A DNA stretch of 14,040 nt from Bacteroidales bacterium UBA1757 (GTDB taxonomy: Bacteria > Bacteroidota > Bacteroidia > Bacteroidales > UBA1402). Shown piece by piece: positions 8,529-14,040 of the stretch (position 1 is the stretch's first letter; the number at the start of each line of letters is the position of its first letter). The stretch is taken from the NCBI GenBank assembly GCA_002315625.1, contig DCHH01000023.1, forward strand, positions 1 to 14,040, read 5' to 3'. The notes below the pieces were generated by a model. It was not told the DNA's origin and ran no database searches. It saw nothing but the letters and a program-made list of their open reading frames with translations. The position numbers and the translations under genes are program-made.

Positions 8529-10106
8529 TTATTTATAAAATTCATTCTGTTCCAAATTCTTGTTGATGCGGATTTCGCTCAACGGTAATGGCATGTAATG
8601 GCTTCCGTAAGGGGCGGTGCTCCACTTTGTCTGCTTGACCGATACTTTTTCGGGGGTGGTGGCCCTCACGGCAAGGTTAATCAGGTAGTCGATATTCGCA
8701 TAATTGTTACGGCGGGCATAACGGAGCACGTCAAACCAGCGCTTTCCCTCAAATACCAGTTCACGGGAACGCTCCTCAAGCACCCATTTCTCAAGGGCCG
8801 AAGGTGTCAGTTCCGGGTCGCTCATATATTCGTACGCCGTGGTTTCTGTAGCATTGGCACGCTCGCGGATGGTCGTGACAAGTGAGTATGCCTCCTTCAG
8901 CATCGTGGTATCGTTTCCTGCTGCCTTAGCCAGCTGGGTCAGGGCATCGGCCTTCATGAGCATCACATCCGCAAGACGATAGAAAATCCAGTTTGCAAAA
9001 GAGGCATCCGAAGAACGATACTCGGTCTCGTTCAGGCCTATCCACTTCCAGATTGCGTTCTGCTTGATGGAGACCTCCTTGCGGATGTCACGCCACGAAT
9101 TGTCCAGTTCCGATGGCGGGAAGAAGGCATTCATCTCGTCCGCATTGGCTGTCAGATATCCAGACACAGGGCGGAACATCGTATAGTAGGGATTATTATA
9201 GTCCTCGCCGTTCTGAAGCTCGAAAATACTTTCGATGCAGTTTCCCTGCACATACATCTTGTCGAACAATGCGTTCATATCGGACTGGTTTGCGACATAG
9301 ATGTCCTTGTACTCGCCAGTCGGGCTCAACACCTGCGATTTGGAACGGCGGACCGGAATCAGGGAGTACTGCCCGGATCCGATAATCTGCTGGCACATTT
9401 CGTTACAGGAAGCATAGTCCTCCTGCCACAGATATATGTCAGCCAAAAGGGCCTTGAGACCCCAAAGGGTGAAGCGTCCCTTGTTTTGGGCCGTTGAGCC
9501 GTAATTGGAAGGAAGGCTTCCCTCCACTGCACGGAGGTCTTCTACGAGATGGGCGAACAGGTCCGACTGGGAAGTCTTGGGAACACTGTACTCCTGGTCA
9601 TCATAGATACTGGCAGCAGTAATATAAGGTACATCGCGGAATGTGCGTGCCAGATAGAAGTAGCAGAGTGAACGGATGCAGATTGCTTCAGCCTGATATT
9701 GCCTGAGCAGCAGGTCAGTAAAAGAAGCATCCTTCTCCTTTGCGGTCGGAGCAAGTTCAATAACGGTATTGCACTGGTTGATGGCCTTGTAGAAATCGGA
9801 AAAAGTGCAATAACGGTTCTCGGCGGTGATTTCGCCGTCACGGATAGCGATGATATCGCTGTTGGCGCGGGATGTGTTGATGACCTGGTCGGCCCTCAGC
9901 TCACCCCACACAAAATAGCGGACCAGCATTTCCGAATTGAGCAGCTGGGCATAGCAACCCATCAGTGCCGATTCGGCCTCTTCCTTCGTCTGCCAATATT
10001 TCTCACGGATTACTCCGTCTTCCGGTTGAAGATTCAGCCATCCACTGCAGGACGAGATGGAAAGCAGGCTGAGAACGGAACAAAGAATCAAAGATATGCG
10101 TTTCAT
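8529..10106 (-). CDS. SusD/RagB-family surface substrate-binding lipoprotein (first pair)
   Basis: This 525-residue SusD-like protein is an outer-membrane lipoprotein that caps the SusC barrel and captures ligand. The lipoprotein signal ends at LSISSC with Cys20 as the lipidated residue. The N-terminal SusD-like segment follows (WLNLQPEDGVIREKYWQT, then EEAESALMGCYAQLL), typical of the first helices. The C-terminal RagB/SusD region is canonical: YRLADVMLMKADAL is the TPR-like helix, EERSRELVFEGKRWFDVLRY at about 444-463 is the family's best-conserved block, and the tail PLPLSEIRINKNLEQN matches the usual 'P(I/L)P..EI..N..L.QN' ending. It begins 19 nt after the SusC stop, and a FAS1 gene begins 6 nt after its own stop, so translational coupling is likely. 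The ligand cannot be inferred because no enzyme gene is nearby. Confidence 0.95.
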   Translation of the reverse strand: MKRISLILCSVLSLLSISSCSGWLNLQPEDGVIREKYWQTKEEAESALMGCYAQLLNSEMLVRYFVWGELRADQVINTSRANSDIIAIRDGEITAENRYCTFSDFYKAINQCNTVIELAPTAKEKDASFTDLLLRQYQAEAICIRSLCYFYLARTFRDVPYITAASIYDDQEYSVPKTSQSDLFAHLVEDLRAVEGSLPSNYGSTAQNKGRFTLWGLKALLADIYLWQEDYASCNEMCQQIIGSGQYSLIPVRRSKSQVLSPTGEYKDIYVANQSDMNALFDKMYVQGNCIESIFELQNGEDYNNPYYTMFRPVSGYLTANADEMNAFFPPSELDNSWRDIRKEVSIKQNAIWKWIGLNETEYRSSDASFANWIFYRLADVMLMKADALTQLAKAAGNDTTMLKEAYSLVTTIRERANATETTAYEYMSDPELTPSALEKWVLEERSRELVFEGKRWFDVLRYARRNNYANIDYLINLAVRATTPEKVSVKQTKWSTAPYGSHYMPLPLSEIRINKNLEQNEFYK

Positions 10107-10125
10107 ACTATTGTCTTTTTATCGG

Positions 10126-13100
10126 TTAGAAGGTAAGGTTCAGACCAAGGGTATATTGCGGGGCCAGCGGAGAGCGGGAGGTATCGATACCTGTACTGCT
10201 GCTGCACTCCGGGTCTTGTCCCGAGTAGTTGGTCCAGACACAGAGGTTATTGATGGTCGTATAGACATACAACGACTGAATACCGATGGGACGGAGAATC
10301 TCTCTGGGGAGATTGTAGCGCAGGGTAAGCGACTTCCAGCGGAGGAAGGAGCCGTCTTCAACGTAGCGGTCGGAGGCAAGCCAGTTGTAACCCGAACCGT
10401 AAAGTGCACGGGGAAGGATATCCTCGGGAGCATCTTCCGGATTGTCGTAGGAGTGACGCCAGCGTTTCAGGACGGAGGTACTCTGGTTGTTGTAATTGTA
10501 CATGCTCTCCAGATTCATACGGGTCTGGTTGATGACGCTGTTTCCGTAACGGAAGAAGAACACCGTATTGAGCGACCAGTTCTTCCACTTAATGGAGGGA
10601 GTAAGACCGCCGAAGAAGAGGGGGTTCTTGTCGCCCAGCCAGACGATATCCTGATAGTTGATGTTACCGTCGTTGTTCACATCCTTATACTTGGCATCAC
10701 CAGGCTGGAACTGATAGGCAATTGAAGGATAGCCGAAGGTCATATAGACCGGCACCTTGTTGCCGTTTTCGTCCATTGTGTAAATCTTGTTGCCCTTGGC
10801 ATCGCGGGCGATTGTCTGGTCTTCGTTCAGATAGACACCCTCGTAAATGTAGCCGTAGAACGAGCCGGTCGGCTGACCGAGCTCAACGCGTGAAAGGTAG
10901 GAACCGTTCGAACTCCAGTTACCGCTGTAGAGCTCAGCATATTCGGAAATCTCGGTAACGCTGTTCTCGCTGCGGGCAATGTTGAAGGCCAGTTTCACGT
11001 TCCAGTCCTTAGTGCGGACAATCTGCCAGTTTATATTCAGTTCGAAACCCCGGTTGAGGATGGTTCCGTAGTTGGTTGACATTGAAGAGAAACCGGACGT
11101 CGTCGGGATTGAGAGGTTGTTCATGAACTGGTCGGTCACCTTACGGGTGTAGTACTCACCCTCAATGTTCAGCTTGTTCTGGAAAGCCACAAAGTTGAAA
11201 CCGACATTGAACACATAGTTATGCTCCCAGCGGAGGTCCCTCAATTCCAGGCTGGAGGGATAAGTTGCCGTCTGGCCCAAGTAGCTGTAGTTGTAGGTCG
11301 CGTACTTGTTGAAATAGAGGTAGTCCGACGACGGGGCATTACCCGACATACCGTACGAAGCACGGATGGAGAGGTCATCCAACCAGGTGGCATCCTGCAT
11401 AAACGGCTCGCCGGAAATGCGGTAACGTCCTGAGATTGAGGGGAACAGACCGAAGCGGTAGTTTTCGCCGAATCGGGAGTTTCCTTCGAAGTTGAGGTTG
11501 CCGTAGATGGTGTAGCGGTCGAGCAGGGTATAGTTCACATTGAGGTATGCCTGCATATTGCGCTGCTGGCTGGAACCGGAGTTGATTGAACCGGTGGAAT
11601 AGAGGCGCGACGCAATTGACGGGTCACGGAGCTCAGTAGAGGCCAGGTTAGTGGTCTGGCCGCTGTAGGAGTAGCTCGAACGGCTGTAGGTATTCAGACC
11701 CAGCAGACCGATGAGGCGGTGTTTCTCCTGGTCCTCGAACTGTGGGGTGAAATAGAGCTTGTTGAAGGTCTGGATGGTGAACGACTCGTTGTCGCTATCG
11801 GTTGCAGTGTTGGTACGACTGTCGGACCAGACAAGACCGGTTGCCGTCTGCGGCAGATAGGTCTTCTCCTTATTTGTACCTATCTGGAAACCCACATCAC
11901 CGGTATAGCGCCAAGTGTCGTTCGGGCGCCACTGCAGTGAGAATTTCGGGATAATGGTCTCGGAAAGGGTACGGTCCTGACCGTCGATTGCCATGGCTAC
12001 AGGGTTATAGACACTCGGATAGGAACCTTGAGGATTGTCCATCGGCATGTAGTACGACGAAGTCTGATTCCCGTATTCGTCGATATAGTAGATACTCTGG
12101 TTCGGCATCTTGTTGTATGCCTGAGTACGGACGTTGTTGGCCGGAGCATAGTTGGCCAGCTTGTCGGAATGGGTGTAGGCGATATCGGCGCGGAATTTCA
12201 AGTGCTGTGACACATTGTAGTCGAGGTTCAGACGGGTGGTCAGACGCTTGAAGTCGGTTCCGACCGTATTACCCTTATCGTCGTAGTAGCCTGCCGAGAA
12301 CGAATACTGTGTCTTGGCACTACCGCCGCGGACCGAAATGTTGTATTCCTGCGCGAAAGCGTTCTTGGAGATTGCATCAATCCAGTCGGTGTTCTGCGAA
12401 TAGTTGTAGTAGTATTCGGGGTTGTTGGGGTCGTAGGCAAACTGCGGATAGGTAAGCGGGTCAAGAATGGTTCCGGCGTTATAGTGGGCCTCCAGAATCA
12501 TGGTGGTGTATTCGTCACCTGAAAGGGTCGGCAGATTTTCGCTCTTGGGCTTGTAAGTTCCCGTGGCACGGATATTAATCTGCGGAGCCGAGACCGAACC
12601 GCGCTGTGTGGTAATCTGCAGGACACCATTTGCGGCCTTAGCACCCCAGATGGCGTTGGCGGCAGCATCCTTCAGGACAACGATGTCCTTGATATCGGCC
12701 GGAGCCACGTTCAAAAGCTGGGAGAACTCTTCTTCCGTTGCGGTACTGAAATCAAAGTCACTTCCGATTTCGGTTTCAAGCGGCATACCATCGACAACGA
12801 TAAGGGGCTGATTGTTTCCGTTGATAGATGTAGTACCACGAATCTGAATCGACATGCCGCTACCCGGGTCGCCCGAAGTAGCCACGACATCGACACCAGC
12901 CATACGGCCCTGGATAGCCTCATCAATGGAAGCGACGTGCATGTCCTCGATATCGGATGCATCCAGACGGCTGACAGCCATTGAAACGTCGCGGTCTGAA
13001 ATCATCAGGTTACCCACCTGGCGGTTGCTGGCCGTCACGACAGCCTCGGAAAGCTGCTGGATGTTCTCTTCCATCTTTATCTTGAGTTCTGTCATACCCG

Positions 13101-13386
13101 GTTTCAACTGGTAGTCGAGCTTTTTGAAGCCCATGTACGAGAACTGGAGACGGTTCTCCATGCTCGACACCTTAATACTGAAGACACCATCGTAGTTGGT
13201 CAGGGCGCTGGCCGTAATACGGTCATCCTTGTTAATCTCCACGACCACGACACCAATCAAGGTCTCGTTGTCGGTTGCGGAATAGACAATACCCTGAACC
13301 AGCGTCGGCTCCTCTGCCTTCACCATTGGGATGAAGACAAAAAGCAGCGTCGAAAGCAAGCCTATTGTTCTCAGCAATTGTTTCAT
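10126..13386 (-). CDS. SusC/RagA-family TonB-dependent outer-membrane transporter (first pair)
   Basis: This 1086-residue protein has a normal length for SusC-like importers, which take up oligosaccharides or other oligomers across the outer membrane using TonB energy. A signal peptide covers residues 1-24, probably cleaved after VKA. A carboxypeptidase-D-regulatory-like beta-sandwich covers about 28-105 (QGIVYSATDNETLIGVVVVE, then TNYDGVFSIKV). A TonB-box-like segment EAVVTAS lies at 114-120, where other SusC proteins carry EVVVTGYG. The plug spans about 135-262, with QIRGTTSINGNNQPLIVVDG and the signature LKDAAANAIWGAKAANGV, where Trp replaces the usual Tyr of AIYGSRGANGV. The barrel follows and ends QYTLGLNLTF with the terminal Phe typical of outer-membrane barrels. 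Residues 902-913 form an EF-hand-like loop (DVNNDGNINYQD). The start is ATG at 13386, 37 nt after the FAS1 gene. It is followed after 19 nt by its SusD partner. Its substrate is unknown. Confidence 0.95.
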   Translation of the reverse strand: MKQLLRTIGLLSTLLFVFIPMVKAEEPTLVQGIVYSATDNETLIGVVVVEINKDDRITASALTNYDGVFSIKVSSMENRLQFSYMGFKKLDYQLKPGMTELKIKMEENIQQLSEAVVTASNRQVGNLMISDRDVSMAVSRLDASDIEDMHVASIDEAIQGRMAGVDVVATSGDPGSGMSIQIRGTTSINGNNQPLIVVDGMPLETEIGSDFDFSTATEEEFSQLLNVAPADIKDIVVLKDAAANAIWGAKAANGVLQITTQRGSVSAPQINIRATGTYKPKSENLPTLSGDEYTTMILEAHYNAGTILDPLTYPQFAYDPNNPEYYYNYSQNTDWIDAISKNAFAQEYNISVRGGSAKTQYSFSAGYYDDKGNTVGTDFKRLTTRLNLDYNVSQHLKFRADIAYTHSDKLANYAPANNVRTQAYNKMPNQSIYYIDEYGNQTSSYYMPMDNPQGSYPSVYNPVAMAIDGQDRTLSETIIPKFSLQWRPNDTWRYTGDVGFQIGTNKEKTYLPQTATGLVWSDSRTNTATDSDNESFTIQTFNKLYFTPQFEDQEKHRLIGLLGLNTYSRSSYSYSGQTTNLASTELRDPSIASRLYSTGSINSGSSQQRNMQAYLNVNYTLLDRYTIYGNLNFEGNSRFGENYRFGLFPSISGRYRISGEPFMQDATWLDDLSIRASYGMSGNAPSSDYLYFNKYATYNYSYLGQTATYPSSLELRDLRWEHNYVFNVGFNFVAFQNKLNIEGEYYTRKVTDQFMNNLSIPTTSGFSSMSTNYGTILNRGFELNINWQIVRTKDWNVKLAFNIARSENSVTEISEYAELYSGNWSSNGSYLSRVELGQPTGSFYGYIYEGVYLNEDQTIARDAKGNKIYTMDENGNKVPVYMTFGYPSIAYQFQPGDAKYKDVNNDGNINYQDIVWLGDKNPLFFGGLTPSIKWKNWSLNTVFFFRYGNSVINQTRMNLESMYNYNNQSTSVLKRWRHSYDNPEDAPEDILPRALYGSGYNWLASDRYVEDGSFLRWKSLTLRYNLPREILRPIGIQSLYVYTTINNLCVWTNYSGQDPECSSSTGIDTSRSPLAPQYTLGLNLTF

Positions 13387-13423
13387 TGTATCTTTTGATT
13401 TTAATTATTCTACACCTGTTTGA

Positions 13424-14040
13424 CTACTGCACATCGAAATGAATGTAATTGGCAATTTCGTGCAGGACAGCCTTGCCGGCAATACGGTTGCTGCGGAAGT
13501 TGTCGGTAGCACCCTTATAGGCCACACCACGGTTGACACCGCTGATGAAAGCCGTGGCACCTGTACCAACCTTGCCATCCACGGCCAGTGTGTTGCCCTT
13601 GTAAATGTCAAGAGGCTCAAAGCGGAGCAGTTTGTTCACCTTATATACATGTACCTGTGTTGCCTCATTGGTCATGTCGTATTGCTCTGCGGTCAGCTTG
13701 AGAAGCGTTGAGACGGTTGTCTCGTAGGGAGACATCTCATTGACCGGATAGATGTATTCGAATCCGTCGTCGGCAAACACCTGACCGACCAGAATGTGGG
13801 CATTTACAAACTGCTGTCCCTTGGCCAGAGCAGCGGCCTTTGCAGCGGCTCCTTCGGGGTCGGTACTACCGTCAACGTCCTTAGTAATCTCTTCAAGCGC
13901 AGGCAGATGCTTATTCTTGATGGCACTGTTGATAGCCGAGTTACCCGGCATCAGCACAGTGTAGTACTGGTCTTCCTTGATACCGTCCAGTCCGCCGTCG
14001 GCATTCATCAGACACGCCTTGACGTATGCCACAAACTGGG
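13424..14040 (-). CDS. Fasciclin (FAS1) domain protein, C-terminal part (5' end outside window)
   Basis: This is the last 204 codons of a protein whose N-terminus lies beyond the right edge. The frame stays open to the edge (residues Q-F precede a GTG valine at 14032), so that GTG should not be taken as the start. The stop is TAG at 13424-13426. FAS1 features visible are a YYTVLMPGNSAINSAI stretch, which matches the family's 'YTVFAPTNxA' strand and helix, then FVNAHILVGQVF, equivalent to the 'NYHV' H2-like motif, and a final RIAGKAVLHEIANYIHFDV segment equivalent to the usual NGVVHVIDxVL ending. A low-complexity Ala/Lys helix (AAAKAAALAKGQQF) lies inside the domain. No C-terminal module follows FAS1, unlike the two complete FAS1 proteins downstream. 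It ends 37 nt before the SusC-like gene and probably heads or belongs to the same operon. Family knowledge: FAS1 is an extracellular adhesion or binding fold. Surface-lipoprotein status is inferred from its neighbours only. Confidence 0.72.
   Translation of the reverse strand, partial: QFVAYVKACLMNADGGLDGIKEDQYYTVLMPGNSAINSAIKNKHLPALEEITKDVDGSTDPEGAAAKAAALAKGQQFVNAHILVGQVFADDGFEYIYPVNEMSPYETTVSTLLKLTAEQYDMTNEATQVHVYKVNKLLRFEPLDIYKGNTLAVDGKVGTGATAFISGVNRGVAYKGATDNFRSNRIAGKAVLHEIANYIHFDVQ

Larger units (their letters stand above)
1..14040 (-). other. Operon-like SusCD/FAS1 gene cluster, co-directional throughout
   Basis: All seven genes read on the minus strand with gaps of 37, 19, 6, 29, 3 and 37 nt in transcription order, and none of the gaps holds a recognisable hairpin terminator or a Bacteroides-type promoter (TTTG about 20 nt from TAnnTTTG). 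The order is FAS1, SusC, SusD, FAS1, FAS1, SusC, SusD. This suggests one transcript entering from the right and leaving to the left. No sigma/anti-sigma pair, hybrid two-component system, SusR-like regulator or carbohydrate-active enzyme is encoded here. Either these lie outside the window or the locus is enzyme-free. Single-transcript status is inferred from spacing only. Confidence 0.75.

Noticed and set aside
10057..10725. Plus-strand open frame of 222 codons
   Set aside because: It is antisense to the SusC barrel C-terminus and the SusD start, and shows no coherent protein features.
14030..14032. GTG as the start codon of the right-edge FAS1 gene
   Set aside because: The frame continues open to the window edge, the start would fall inside a FAS1 domain, and no signal peptide follows it. 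It is an internal valine.
1..14040. Recent tandem duplication of one SusCD-FAS1 module
   Set aside because: The two SusC proteins, the two SusD proteins and the C-terminal modules of the FAS1 proteins differ too much in motif and length, and I see no long direct DNA repeat between the halves.
1..14040. Phase-variable invertible promoters or recombinase sites as found near some SusCD loci
   Set aside because: All gaps are under 40 nt and no inverted repeats or recombinase genes are visible.

Overview
The window is a block of outer-membrane nutrient-capture genes from a member of the Bacteroidota, most likely Bacteroidales (Bacteroides, Prevotella, Paraprevotella or a relative). The evidence is two SusC/SusD pairs, lipoproteins with relaxed lipoboxes, A-rich leaders without clear Shine-Dalgarno sites, and tight co-directional packing. 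By eye the base composition is near half G+C, somewhat high for classical Bacteroides. Genus cannot be fixed from this sequence alone.

All seven genes lie on the minus strand, so transcription runs from high to low coordinates. In that order they are: (1) the C-terminal part of a fasciclin (FAS1) protein cut by the right edge, 13424-14040; (2) a SusC-like TonB-dependent transporter of 1086 aa, 10126-13386; (3) its SusD-like lipoprotein of 525 aa, 8529-10106; (4) a double-FAS1 lipoprotein of 592 aa, 6744-8522; (5) a second double-FAS1 lipoprotein of 591 aa, 4939-6714; (6) a second, divergent SusC-like transporter of 1048 aa, 1789-4935; (7) a second SusD-like lipoprotein, 1-1751, at least 583 aa, whose stop codon is beyond the left edge. 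Gaps are 37, 19, 6, 29, 3 and 37 nt, so one polycistronic message is likely. Its promoter and regulator must lie to the right of the window. No stretch longer than 40 nt is non-coding, and I see no tRNA, rRNA, mobile element, CRISPR array or terminator.

The inferred working model is that each SusD sits as a lid on its SusC barrel. The barrel imports an oligomer in a TonB/ExbBD-powered step. The FAS1 lipoproteins take the place normally held by surface glycan-binding proteins (SusE/SusF type). Their C-terminal regions of about 250 residues look like beta-sandwich modules that I cannot assign firmly. No glycoside hydrolase, lyase, sulfatase, peptidase or sensor is present, so the substrate cannot be read from this window. 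The most noteworthy points are the FAS1-SusC-SusD-FAS1-FAS1-SusC-SusD arrangement and the unassigned C-terminal modules of the two complete FAS1 proteins.
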